Assembly: GCF_018128545.1 (NCBI RefSeq)
Contig: NZ_JAGSND010000006.1
Location: 1 to 64,000 of the forward strand
Source: Sinanaerobacter chloroacetimidivorans
GTDB taxonomy: Bacteria > Bacillota > Clostridia > Peptostreptococcales > Anaerovoracaceae
DNA: 64,000 nucleotides
Direction of reading: 5' to 3'
The first letter of the stretch is position 1, and each line of letters begins with the position of its first letter. Below are positions 25,644-34,167 of the stretch, one piece after another. The notes below the pieces were generated by a model that was given only the letters and a program-made list of their open reading frames with translations, did not search any database and had not been told where the DNA came from. Both the position numbers and the translations under genes were made by a program.

Positions 25644-27437
25644 ATGTTTGGGTATACAGGAAAAATGCTTCGAATCAACCTTACAACTAAGACAATTGCA
25701 ACTGAGGAGTTGAATCATGAAACCGCTATTAAGTATCTCGGCGGCAGAGGATTAGGAACAAAGCTTTATATGGACGAGGTGGATCCTGAAATAGATCCAT
25801 TGGATGCAGAGAATAAAATCGTTATTATTACCGGTCCTTTAACCGGAACGAAAGCTCCAACCAGCGGACGTTTCATGGTGGTTACAAAGTCTCCCCTCTC
25901 AGGAACGATCGCCTGTTCCAATTCCGGCGGACACTGGGGTGCAGAATTAAAGTCAGCAGGTTACGACGGCATTATTTTAGAAGGTAAGGCCGATCAGCCG
26001 GTTTATCTGAATATTGTGGATGATAAGGTGGAGATCCTGGACGCTTCAGCGGTTTGGGGCAAAGTGGTGTCCGAAACCACAGATGCTTTGGAAGCCGTCC
26101 ATGGCGAAAAAGCCAAGGTTCTGACAATCGGTCCCGCAGGCGAAAATTTATCAAAGATCGCCGCTGTCATGAACGATCGTTATCGTGCCGCCGGAAGATC
26201 CGGTGTCGGTGCCGTTATGGGTTCCAAAAACTTAAAAGGTATCGTGGTTAAGGGAAGCGGCAAAGTTGAAGTTGCAGATGCAGATAAACTTAAAGAAGTT
26301 TTTGCTTCCTGCCTTAAGAAAATCAGGGAGAATGGCGTAACCGGCCAGGGTTTGCCTACATACGGAACCGCTATTTTGGTTAACATAATCAACGAAAGCG
26401 GATCTTTCCCGACGAATAATTTCCAGAAATCACAGTTTCCAATGGCGGAAGACATCAGCGGAGAAACTCTGGCCGAAAAATATCTGACGAAGAAAGACGT
26501 ATGCTACCACTGTCAGATCGCCTGCGGGCGTTTCTGTGAAGTAGATGATGTCAAAGGAGGCGGGCCGGAATACGAAACCATCTGGGCCTTTGGAGGCGAC
26601 TGCGGTGTGAACAGTCTTCCGGACATCATCAAAGCCAACTTCTGGTGCAACGAAGTCGGCGTAGATACCATTTCTGCCGGTTCAACGCTGGCAGCAGCCA
26701 TGGAATTATACCAAAAAGGTCTGATTCAAAAAGAAGAGTTTGAAAACGGACCGGAGCTTGCCTTTGGCAACAATGACGCAGTGGTTTACTGGACAAAAGC
26801 AATGGCCAATAAAGACGGACTTGGAGCAAAGCTTGCACAGGGTTCCTATAGACTTGGTGAAATGTATGGCAGTACCGATGTATCCATGACGGTTAAGAAG
26901 CTTGAAATTCCTGCCTATGACCCAAGAGGAATCCAAGGCCAGGGTCTTCAGTATGCAACTTCAAACCGTGGGGGCTGCCACGTAAGAGGATACTTAATTT
27001 CACCGGAAATTCTGGGTCTGCCGGAGCAATTGGACAGATTGTCAATCGAAGGAAAAGCAGGCTGGTGCAAGGCATTCCAGGATCTTACCGCTTCTATCGA
27101 TTCTCTGGGCCTTTGTCTGTTCACCTCCTTTGCTATGGGGGCTCCGGACTACGCAGATCTTATGAATGCCATCTGCGGAACCAACTTTACAGGAGACGAT
27201 ATCTTCACCGCCGGTGAACGTATCTGGAATTTAGAGCGTACGTACAACCTGAAAGCGGGTATCGATCCATCTCAGGACACGCTGCCAAAGCGGCTGCTTT
27301 CCGAGGGAATTCCGGAAGGTCCTTCCGAAGGTTGGGTAAGCAAGCTTTCTGAAATGCTGCCTGAATATTATGCTGTAAGAGGCTGGGACGTTTCAGGTAT
27401 TCCGACTTCAGAAAAACTTGAAGCTTTAGGGTTATAA
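25644..27437 (+). CDS. aor: Aldehyde:ferredoxin oxidoreductase family enzyme
   Basis: This 597-residue protein has the AOR N-terminal domain (YLGGRGLGTKLYMDEVDP, ITGPLTGTKAPTSGRF) and the [4Fe-4S] ligands Cys287-x2-Cys290-x3-Cys294. The fourth Cys is in DSLGLCLF. Bis-pterin binding loops include GPAGENLSKIAAVMNDRYRAAGRSGVGAVMGSKNLK. The family oxidises aldehydes to acids with ferredoxin using a tungstopterin, or runs in reverse. It has its own sigma-54 promoter and is followed by a MoaD-like carrier. In an amino acid fermenter it could process aldehydes from 2-keto acid metabolism. Substrate undetermined. Confidence 0.93.
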   Translation: MFGYTGKMLRINLTTKTIATEELNHETAIKYLGGRGLGTKLYMDEVDPEIDPLDAENKIVIITGPLTGTKAPTSGRFMVVTKSPLSGTIACSNSGGHWGAELKSAGYDGIILEGKADQPVYLNIVDDKVEILDASAVWGKVVSETTDALEAVHGEKAKVLTIGPAGENLSKIAAVMNDRYRAAGRSGVGAVMGSKNLKGIVVKGSGKVEVADADKLKEVFASCLKKIRENGVTGQGLPTYGTAILVNIINESGSFPTNNFQKSQFPMAEDISGETLAEKYLTKKDVCYHCQIACGRFCEVDDVKGGGPEYETIWAFGGDCGVNSLPDIIKANFWCNEVGVDTISAGSTLAAAMELYQKGLIQKEEFENGPELAFGNNDAVVYWTKAMANKDGLGAKLAQGSYRLGEMYGSTDVSMTVKKLEIPAYDPRGIQGQGLQYATSNRGGCHVRGYLISPEILGLPEQLDRLSIEGKAGWCKAFQDLTASIDSLGLCLFTSFAMGAPDYADLMNAICGTNFTGDDIFTAGERIWNLERTYNLKAGIDPSQDTLPKRLLSEGIPEGPSEGWVSKLSEMLPEYYAVRGWDVSGIPTSEKLEALGL

Positions 27438-27524
27438 TTGACCGCTGTCCATTTTAATTTGTAATCCGGAGTTATCAATTTTGACAATGCACAGCCGAAG
27501 GGAAGAAGACAGGATGGTGATCTG

Positions 27525-27749
27525 TTGAAAATTGAAGTTCGCTTATTTGCAACATTAAGAGAAAAACGACAAAAAGTAATGACTTTAGAGGTGCCCCAAG
27601 GAACCGCCGCAGTTGAGTTAATCGATTCATTGGATATTCCTCATAATCAAGTAGCAATCCTTATGATCAATGGAAGGCACTCCAAGTTTCATCAACCGCT
27701 CCAGGATGGAGATGTGGTTTCCATGTTTCCTCCTGTAGGCGGAGGCTGA
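27525..27749 (+). CDS. MoaD/ThiS-like sulfur carrier protein
   Basis: This 74-residue beta-grasp protein begins KIEVRLFATLRE and ends PPVGGG, the C-terminal Gly-Gly needed for thiocarboxylation. MoaD proteins donate sulfur to molybdopterin; a dedicated copy beside an AOR gene suggests service to its tungstopterin. The start is a TTG with AGGATGG 7 nt upstream, because an upstream GTG is out of frame. It is 87 bp after aor. Confidence 0.85.
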   Translation: MKIEVRLFATLREKRQKVMTLEVPQGTAAVELIDSLDIPHNQVAILMINGRHSKFHQPLQDGDVVSMFPPVGGG

Positions 27750-27804
27750 ATATTTCGAAGACTTGACAGCAGATCAATTTTAGGATAACCTGTAATAGAA
27801 TTTG

Positions 27805-27834
27805 TTTAATCCGCTCTTTTGGGAGCGGATTAAA
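27805..27834. terminator. Inverted repeat after the MoaD-like gene
   Basis: TTTAATCCGCTC (27805-27816) pairs with GAGCGGATTAAA (27823-27834). No U-run follows, so it is a weak terminator or a processing hairpin. Confidence 0.5.
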
Positions 27835-27844
27835 ATTAAAACAC

Positions 27845-27862
27845 AGTTAGCATTTGCTAACT
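27845..27862. promoter_or_regulatory. Palindrome before the His/Cys-rich gene, candidate metalloregulator site
   Basis: AGTTAGCATTTGCTAACT is an 18-bp near-perfect palindrome about 20 bp before the ribosome binding site. Its GTTAGC-GCTAAC arms resemble DtxR/IdeR-type operators (TTAGGTTAG-CTAACCTAA). The match is suggestive only. Confidence 0.4.
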
Positions 27863-27881
27863 TGGAACAGGAGAAACTTTT

Positions 27882-28466
27882 ATGCATAAAATCCACCAGA
27901 CTCATCATCATAACGACGGGCAGCAACGACACGGCTGTGGAGGCGGCTGCCATTGCCATCAGCGGCCTGAAAGTCATCAACAGTCTGAAGGCTGCTGCAG
28001 CAGCAAGCAGGGAGCGGGTCAGGAAGGCTGCTGTCACAGCCACAAACAGGAACCTTTGAACCTTAACAAAGCAGAGTTGATGATGTTGTTAGATTTGGCC
28101 CAGTATATCTACTTGCCAATTAGTCGTTTTATCATAAGCAGCAGCACAGAAGAAGCAAGCTTCGTTGCCCTGGCACCGGCCTCCGTCAATAGCCGGGACG
28201 ACAGCCTGGAGACAGTAAAAGAAAGGGCCGGTATACTCATAAACTTGGAGAAAAAAGGATTGATTTCGTTGGATTATGATATCCCTATTGAAGGATATGA
28301 TTATGACCTGCACATCAGTTCTGCCGCATACTTGTACTTTGAAGAAACCGTAAGGGAAGGAAAGGAAAAGCCGAACTTTATCTGCGATACCGCAAATATA
28401 GAAAAGGGCAGCGCCGCAATCACCGAACTGGGAATCAGGGCCGCTGACAGCATAAAAGTCTTCTAA
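27882..28466 (+). CDS. His/Cys-rich N-terminal protein, function unknown
   Basis: This 194-residue protein has residues 1-55 loaded with metal ligands: His at 2, 5, 8, 9, 10, 17, 24, 26, 32, 52, 54 and Cys at 19, 23, 25, 38, 39, 50, 51. A compact alpha/beta domain of about 135 residues follows (NLNKAELMMLLDLAQYIYLP to the C-terminus) that I cannot assign to a family. GGAGAAAC precedes the ATG. It lies downstream of the AOR-MoaD pair and may store or deliver a metal (iron, nickel, zinc or tungsten). A palindrome resembling a metalloregulator site lies before it. Function inferred from composition only. Confidence 0.75.
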   Translation: MHKIHQTHHHNDGQQRHGCGGGCHCHQRPESHQQSEGCCSSKQGAGQEGCCHSHKQEPLNLNKAELMMLLDLAQYIYLPISRFIISSSTEEASFVALAPASVNSRDDSLETVKERAGILINLEKKGLISLDYDIPIEGYDYDLHISSAAYLYFEETVREGKEKPNFICDTANIEKGSAAITELGIRAADSIKVF

Positions 28467-28496
28467 AAGAAGTACTGCTGCGAAGTACATCTTTTA
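28464..28496 (+). terminator. Stem-loop at the end of the His/Cys-rich gene
   Basis: TAAAAGAAGTACT (28464-28476, including the stop codon) pairs with AGTACATCTTTTA (28484-28496) with one mismatch. The trailing U-run is short. Confidence 0.55.
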
Positions 28497-28594
28497 CATA
28501 CAATTAACACGCCCTTAATCCGCATGATCCATTTCAAATTTATAATGAAATAGAAGAGAAACATAAGGATTCATGTTAATCAGGAGGGCAGAAT

Positions 28595-29860
28595 ATGAAC
28601 GTAATCCCTTTTACCCTTTACCATTCGGTAACATTTTTATTATGGGCATGCAGCTTTGTTATGGTTATTTACGCAGGCTATTATGGAATCGTCACTCTCT
28701 TTGCCTTAAAAAAGTGCAAAGAAATTCCCACCGCTGCACCCAAACATAGATTTGCCGTTTTGATTGCGGCAAGGAATGAAGCGCAAGTAATCGGAAACTT
28801 GGTTTACAGTTTAAAGCAGCAGAATTATCCAAAGGACTTATATGAAATCTTTGTGATCCCGAACAACTGCACCGACAATACCCGTGAAGCGGCTCTGAAG
28901 GCCGGAGCTACCATACTTGATTGCAAAATAAAGGTGAGACAAAAAGGCCAGGTGCTCCAATTTGCCATAAACGAAATTTTAAAGAACAGAAATCATTTTG
29001 ATTCTTTCTGTATTTTTGATGCCGATAATTTGGCAGATCCTGATTTCTTACAAGAAATGAACCAAGCGCTTTGTTCCGGAATCAAGGTTGCTCAGGGATA
29101 CCGGGACAGCAAGAACCCATTGGACACCATCATTTCCGCCAACCACACGATTTATTATTATAGCATAAACAGACTATATAATCATGCCAGAAGCGTTCTG
29201 GGCCTATCTGCGGTGATCAACGGAACAGGTTTTATGGTAAGCGCGGAAACCATAAAAGATCTGGGCGGATGGAATACGGTAACCATGACAGAGGATCTCG
29301 AATTCTGTGCGCTTTGTGCTTTGAACGGGATTAGGATAGGCTGGGTACCTAAAGCTGTTTTCTATGATGAGCAGCCCTTAACCTTTTCCCAGTCCTGGCA
29401 TCAGCGCATGAGATGGTCCACAGGCATGCAGCAGTGCCTTTCATTCTATTGGAGGCCCTTACTGAAAGCCGCAGCAAAAAGGAGAAGTCTCCTTTGCACG
29501 GATCTTCTCCTGATGTTTACAGCCACCCACATGCAGATCGCAGGCTTTCTTTCCTTTTTGCTCACCATTACCCTGACGGTGCTGCATATCAGCTACAATC
29601 TCTTCCCTCAAACAGATCTTGCTTTTAAACTTTTCATTTCCTTTGATACCTCTTATGCAACATCATTGCTGATTGCCGTTTCTGTATTACTTTTAGAAAA
29701 TAAAAATCCATTGCCGATGCTGAAAGGAATTTTAACAGCATGGTTCTTTATCGCCAGCTGGATTCCTATTAATTGCATCTGTCTCTTTAAGAAGGATACG
29801 GAATGGAAACAGATTGAGCATACCAGAAGCTTAGCGCTCAGCGATCTTCCAATATCATAG
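28595..29860 (+). CDS. Membrane glycosyltransferase family 2
   Basis: This 421-residue protein has an N-terminal membrane segment (about 5-35) and a GT-A domain with VLIAARNEAQVIGNLVYSL, the DxD-type FDADN, TED acceptor motif and QRMRW. Three or four C-terminal membrane segments follow. This arrangement is typical of processive polysaccharide synthases or glycan transferases (BcsA/NdvC-like). Ribosome binding site AGGAGGG. It stands alone between the AOR locus and the convergent ECF operon, so the sugar donor and product are unknown. Confidence 0.85.
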   Translation: MNVIPFTLYHSVTFLLWACSFVMVIYAGYYGIVTLFALKKCKEIPTAAPKHRFAVLIAARNEAQVIGNLVYSLKQQNYPKDLYEIFVIPNNCTDNTREAALKAGATILDCKIKVRQKGQVLQFAINEILKNRNHFDSFCIFDADNLADPDFLQEMNQALCSGIKVAQGYRDSKNPLDTIISANHTIYYYSINRLYNHARSVLGLSAVINGTGFMVSAETIKDLGGWNTVTMTEDLEFCALCALNGIRIGWVPKAVFYDEQPLTFSQSWHQRMRWSTGMQQCLSFYWRPLLKAAAKRRSLLCTDLLLMFTATHMQIAGFLSFLLTITLTVLHISYNLFPQTDLAFKLFISFDTSYATSLLIAVSVLLLENKNPLPMLKGILTAWFFIASWIPINCICLFKKDTEWKQIEHTRSLALSDLPIS

Positions 29861-29873
29861 TTCACTGGAGGTC

Positions 29874-29893
29874 AAAAAAGCGGCTAACGCCAC
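29874..29893 (-). terminator. Terminator of the ECF/ADP-ribosylglycohydrolase operon
   Basis: On the minus strand GTGGC-GTTA-GCCGC is followed by six T. It is the last of a series of hairpins downstream of the operon. Confidence 0.6.
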
Positions 29894-29923
29894 TTTCGCC
29901 GAACCCAACAAATTGGGGGTGTC

Positions 29924-29953
29924 CGAATCATCCCGTTTAACCGGGATGATTCG
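29924..29953. repeat. Strong inverted repeat downstream of the ECF operon
   Basis: CGAATCATCCCG (29924-29935) and CGGGATGATTCG (29942-29953) form a 12-bp perfect stem with a 6-nt loop. A smaller CCCAA/TTGGG hairpin adjoins it. Nothing else was seen in the 140-bp gap. Confidence 0.8.
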
Positions 29954-30002
29954 AACATGCTGACAAGCCGGAAAGGAAATCACTTTCCTGCATTAAGCCG
30001 AA

Positions 30003-31019
30003 TTATTGATGATCAGATCTGTATTTTTGCCGTAATTCAGTCAGGTGTTCAGCCAGGACCGCAAAATCATATCCATTTACCCGCTGGAGCATTTCGGATA
30101 TTTCTGCAGGAACTGCCTTCTCACCCCCCAGTGCACCGCAAATTCCGCAGGCGATGGCTCCCAACGTGTCCGTGTCCCCTCCCACGTTTGCACAGAGACG
30201 GGCACAGGTCATGACATCTCCTCCCGCTCTGTACATCAACGCAAATGCAGAAGGTACCGTTTCGTTGGCAGGTAAGCCAGTGCCTACCAGAGAGTATAAC
30301 TGGTATAAAAATTCCTCATCTGAAAATCTATGCTTAGCCAATTCTACGGCAAACAATAAACGTTCGGGAACCGAAGCTCCGCATACATCATATCCTCTTT
30401 GGGAACCTAACCTGGCGGCATCCACAGCAGCAGCTGTGATTACATCCAAACTGGCTTCTCCATCGATTGCACAGGATACTGCCGCTGCTACGGCAGCTGC
30501 CCCGGATATGGCGGTACCGGTGTTATGGGTCGGCAGGCAGACCTGGCTAACCAGGTCCACCAAACCCGGCAGATCCCTCCAGTCGGCGATCATGCCCACA
30601 GGAGAAATTCTCATAGCTGCACCGTTGGTATCGCCGGAACGCCCTGCTTCCTCAACAGGCGTTCCATTGGCAATCAGGGCAAAGGCACGACGTGTCGAGG
30701 GTCCGATTACCGTTTTGCTTTTGGGGTTATTTTGTGCCCATTTTTCTATTTTCTTTACAATTTTTATCGCATCAGGCCGACCGTTGCATTCCAGCAGGGT
30801 CTCTGCCACCAATACTGTGACGATGGTATCGTCGGTAGTTTCACCTGCTGCAAGACCGGCTGAGATTTCATTATCAGGGGGACCGGGAAGAAACTCCGAT
30901 ACCTTGCCAAACCTGTTCTTTATTCGTTTCTGGCTCCACATTTCCGTGGGCATTCCCATTGCGTCCCCTGCCGCAACACCTAGCAGGGCACCCAATATTC
31001 TGGAATAAATTTCACTCAT
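30003..31019 (-). CDS. ADP-ribosylglycohydrolase-family enzyme
   Basis: This protein of about 338 aa has the ARH fold with Mg ligands in VAAGDAMGMPTE (Asp19), AAGETTDDTIV and a C-terminal GGDTDTLGAIACGICGALGG. ARH enzymes hydrolyse N- or O-glycosidic bonds to ADP-ribose or related ribosides. It is the last gene of an operon with an ECF transporter and a PfkB kinase, so a small ribosylated metabolite is a more likely substrate than a protein. The start is the second ATG (31019), six bases past GGGGG. The substrate is inference. Confidence 0.85.
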   Translation of the reverse strand: MSEIYSRILGALLGVAAGDAMGMPTEMWSQKRIKNRFGKVSEFLPGPPDNEISAGLAAGETTDDTIVTVLVAETLLECNGRPDAIKIVKKIEKWAQNNPKSKTVIGPSTRRAFALIANGTPVEEAGRSGDTNGAAMRISPVGMIADWRDLPGLVDLVSQVCLPTHNTGTAISGAAAVAAAVSCAIDGEASLDVITAAAVDAARLGSQRGYDVCGASVPERLLFAVELAKHRFSDEEFLYQLYSLVGTGLPANETVPSAFALMYRAGGDVMTCARLCANVGGDTDTLGAIACGICGALGGEKAVPAEISEMLQRVNGYDFAVLAEHLTELRQKYRSDHQ

Positions 31020-31060
31020 ACTCATCCCCCTTCATCCTAATAGAATTACGTACGAAACCA

Positions 31061-31873
31061 TTAAACCACCCCTGCGTTCAGTCCATAACGGAGCCAAATA
31101 CAGACAGCTAACAAACTCAAGGCGCCGGCCATTACCAATATGTCCCGTCCATTCATTTTAATGTCATGAAGGCTTGTCCAGGTTTTATTGGCACCATAGC
31201 CGCGATTCATCATAGATACTGCCAGGTTGTTAGCCATTAGAATTGAATTGGTTATCAATGGTATCATGATCGGTACATAGGCCTTCAGCTGCCTGATAAT
31301 GCCCTTCTTGCTGATGCCTGCACCTCGTGTTTTCTGGGCTTGAAAAATCATGTCCTTTTTTGCTGTCATAGTGGGGATGAATGAAATCGCTGTTGTTACC
31401 ACAATAGAAAGCTCATAAGGAGCTTTGATCTTATTAAATAGCTGTAGGATATCATCGATCGGGGTCGTCATCGTAAAGATTCCCGTTGCAAACACCATTA
31501 AAAAAATGCGAAGCAGATAGGTAAGTCCTATAAAAAGCCCGCCCAGGGTCGCAGGTATTTGCTGATCCGGCAATAAATAGAAGAAGACGTACCGACTGGA
31601 ATCGTTCATAAATTTTTCCGGCTGAGAGGTAAAGCAAGTCATGATAATAATAATAAGGAAAATGGCAATCAAGGGCTTTATCGTACGGATGATTCCTCTT
31701 AAATCAAGCCTTGCAGGCACTACCAGTCCGAGCAGAACAACAGCAATGACCAGGTTATAGAGGGGACTGTTAAACAGAAATACCATCACGACAATACACA
31801 GAAAGACCAGAAGCTTGGTGCGAATATCCAGCCGATGCAGATACGAGTTTTCCTCTTTACATACAGTAATCAT
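31061..31873 (-). CDS. ecfT: ECF transporter transmembrane component EcfT
   Basis: This 270-residue protein has five or six membrane segments and the coupling helices of EcfT with two A-R-G type motifs (KTRGAG near residue 190 and MNRGYGANKTW). It forms the scaffold linking the S component to the ATPases. It overlaps the ATPase gene by 4 bp (ATGA). Gene order S, A1A2, T, hydrolase is all on the minus strand. Confidence 0.9.
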   Translation of the reverse strand: MITVCKEENSYLHRLDIRTKLLVFLCIVVMVFLFNSPLYNLVIAVVLLGLVVPARLDLRGIIRTIKPLIAIFLIIIIMTCFTSQPEKFMNDSSRYVFFYLLPDQQIPATLGGLFIGLTYLLRIFLMVFATGIFTMTTPIDDILQLFNKIKAPYELSIVVTTAISFIPTMTAKKDMIFQAQKTRGAGISKKGIIRQLKAYVPIMIPLITNSILMANNLAVSMMNRGYGANKTWTSLHDIKMNGRDILVMAGALSLLAVCIWLRYGLNAGVV

Positions 31874-33594
31874 CTTGCTTCCTCCAAACTTTCAATAAGG
31901 ATCCGCGCCAGTTCCTCTTCACTGGTAATGGATCGCTCCAGTCCTTCGGAAACCAGCAATTGCGACAGTTCCACCACTTGGGGTGGAGTCACGAAGGCAC
32001 TTGCCAAAATCTCCTTTTCATTCAGAACCTCATCTGCCGGACCGTCCATTACGATATTCCCATGGCACATTACAACGGCTCTTTTGGCATAATGGGCAAC
32101 CACGTCCATGTCATGGGTAATCATTACAATGGTGGTTCCGTTTCTATGTAAATTATCCATAAGTTCCATCATCACCTGTATCCCGCTCCAATCCTGACCG
32201 GTGGTAGGTTCATCCACTACCAAAATTTTGGGATGCATGGCAAGAATACTGGCCACTGCAATCTTTTGACGCTCGCCCTTGCCCAGGGAATAGGGATGTT
32301 CCTGCAGAACGGCTTCCAATCCCGTAAGATGCGCCACCTCATCAATGCGCTGTTCAATCTCCGACGAAGAAAGTCCGGCATTTTTCAGTCCGAACTCCAG
32401 CTCCTTGTAGACAGTTGAGCAGAAGATCTGATGGTCTGGGTTTTGAAATACGTATCCGATATATCTTGCCAGGCTCTCAGGCTCCTGATTTGCCGTATCC
32501 AGACCGCATACTGTGACACTGCCGTCCGTGGGCTTCAATAAGCTGTTAAAATGCTTGGCCAGTGTAGTTTTGCCTGAACCGTTCTGCCCGATAATCGCAA
32601 TATAGTCCCCCTCATGAATATTCAGGGAGATTTGGTCCAGTGCCTTTTTGCCGCTGTCGTAGCAGAAAGAAAGATTCTCCACCCGAATAAGAGAGGGTCC
32701 TGGCACCTGTGCCGGTTCTTTAGGCGTCGTAGTCAGCCTGCGGCCGTCCAGCAGACGACGGATCAGGGTATAGGCTTCATCGATGTTAATAGGGATTTCT
32801 TCTTTTGCGATAAAACCTTTCTGTTCCAGGGCCCAGCCTATTTCACTAATCGGCAAGGGTTTGATACCGCACCGGTGTACAAGGGGCAGATCAGTGAAGA
32901 AACAACGAGGGATGCCGCTCCAGACCACTTCACCTTCATCAAGAATAATCAGACGGTCCGCCTTTTCACAGATCTCCTGGCTGGAATGTTCCACTGCAAC
33001 AATAGGAAGTCCTTTCTCCTGCTTTAGGTCACGGATCGTTGTATAGATTTCTTCTCGGCCCAACGGATCCAATTCTGAAGTAGGTTCATCCAAAACAAGT
33101 ACTGAAGGGTTCATAGCAAGTACCCCTGCAATGGAGAGACGCTGCTTTTCTCCGCCGGATAATTCGCTGGTAGCCCGTTTATTATAACCGGCAAGACGAA
33201 CCCTGGCGAGAGAGGCATCGATGCAGCGATAGATTTCATCGCGTTCCATAAGATAGTTACGAGGTCCAAAGGCCACATCCTCTTCCACTGTTCGGCCTAC
33301 GATCTGGGTTTCCGGATCCTGTAGCACCAAACCCACCTCCTGGGTGATGGTCTGTATCTGATACTTGGAAAGATCCATACCAGCAACGGTAATGTCACCT
33401 GCCATTTCCCCTTCCATGAGCTGGGGGATAATACCGTTTAAAGTCATAGCCAAGGTCGTCTTACCTGCACCTGTTCTTCCCATAATAACTGCAAATTCGC
33501 CTTCCCGCACTGCCAGGCTGACATTCTTCAACACCGGCTCTAACGAGTTAGGATAGGTATATGTGACATCTCTGATGGTGATAATTTCGTTCAT
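31870..33594 (-). CDS. ECF transporter ATPase, fused EcfA1-EcfA2
   Basis: This 574-residue protein contains two full ABC ATPase domains. First: Walker A GRTGAGKTT, signature LSGGEKQRLSIAGVLAM, Walker B VLVLDEPTSELD. Second: GQNGSGKTT, LGKGERQKIAVASILAM, VVDEPTTGQD. Both sites look intact apart from the second signature (LGKGE in place of LSGGE). Most ECF systems encode A and A' separately, so this is a fused pair, as in group II or dedicated systems. Ribosome binding site AAGGG. Confidence 0.92.
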   Translation of the reverse strand: MNEIITIRDVTYTYPNSLEPVLKNVSLAVREGEFAVIMGRTGAGKTTLAMTLNGIIPQLMEGEMAGDITVAGMDLSKYQIQTITQEVGLVLQDPETQIVGRTVEEDVAFGPRNYLMERDEIYRCIDASLARVRLAGYNKRATSELSGGEKQRLSIAGVLAMNPSVLVLDEPTSELDPLGREEIYTTIRDLKQEKGLPIVAVEHSSQEICEKADRLIILDEGEVVWSGIPRCFFTDLPLVHRCGIKPLPISEIGWALEQKGFIAKEEIPINIDEAYTLIRRLLDGRRLTTTPKEPAQVPGPSLIRVENLSFCYDSGKKALDQISLNIHEGDYIAIIGQNGSGKTTLAKHFNSLLKPTDGSVTVCGLDTANQEPESLARYIGYVFQNPDHQIFCSTVYKELEFGLKNAGLSSSEIEQRIDEVAHLTGLEAVLQEHPYSLGKGERQKIAVASILAMHPKILVVDEPTTGQDWSGIQVMMELMDNLHRNGTTIVMITHDMDVVAHYAKRAVVMCHGNIVMDGPADEVLNEKEILASAFVTPPQVVELSQLLVSEGLERSITSEEELARILIESLEEAR

Positions 33595-33613
33595 GTCGAC
33601 CCTTTCCGATGAA

Positions 33614-34153
33614 TTAACTCAGCAGCTTGCTATTCTTAACGGATGCATAGGCAATTGCAGCAATAATCGTATTGACTGCTGCCGCTACCAATAAGGATAC
33701 AATGTTTGCCAAATACAAGCCCCAACCTCCCAGCGGAAGCAGAAGCAAGCCTACTCCGAAGCTGTTCAGAAGAGCGATGGCAACAACAGACACCACCAGT
33801 CCGGCGGTTCCCTTGCGTCCTATCAGTCTGAAAATTACTGCCAGAATGCCCATGCACACTGCAACTGCCAAATGGATGGGAATTGTAAGAGGGAACCCCA
33901 CCACTGCCGCAGACAGCAAATGTCCGATGGCTATAATAATGGCTCCTTCAGCGCTGCCGAAGGCAAGAGCACAAAAGTATCCTGGACAGGAATCCAAGCC
34001 AATAGAACCAATGGGACTTGGAATCTTAATCATGGCACCCACCGCACTGAGTGCAATAAAAATAGCCATGATGGAGATTCTTTTTACCGTCCATTTCTTT
34101 TTCTTCAGATCCGGTACCTTTGTTTCCCGAACCTTCGTTTCACTAATACTCAT
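33614..34153 (-). CDS. ECF transporter substrate-binding S component
   Basis: This 179-residue protein has five or six membrane segments after a charged N-terminus. IFIALSAVGAMIKIPSPIGSIGLDSCPGYF contains the small-residue packing motif that contacts EcfT. S components bind vitamins, nucleosides or metal ligands; this sequence does not point to a known vitamin. Neighbouring ribokinase-like and ADP-ribosylglycohydrolase genes suggest a nucleoside or other riboside. Strong ribosome binding site GAGGAGG. Confidence 0.85.
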   Translation of the reverse strand: MSISETKVRETKVPDLKKKKWTVKRISIMAIFIALSAVGAMIKIPSPIGSIGLDSCPGYFCALAFGSAEGAIIIAIGHLLSAAVVGFPLTIPIHLAVAVCMGILAVIFRLIGRKGTAGLVVSVVAIALLNSFGVGLLLLPLGGWGLYLANIVSLLVAAAVNTIIAAIAYASVKNSKLLS

Positions 34154-34167
34154 AATAATACCTCCTC

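Noticed and set aside
30154..31008. 284-residue plus-strand frame opposite the ADP-ribosylglycohydrolase gene
   Set aside because: It is the antisense shadow of a well-supported gene and has low-complexity Ala/Thr composition.
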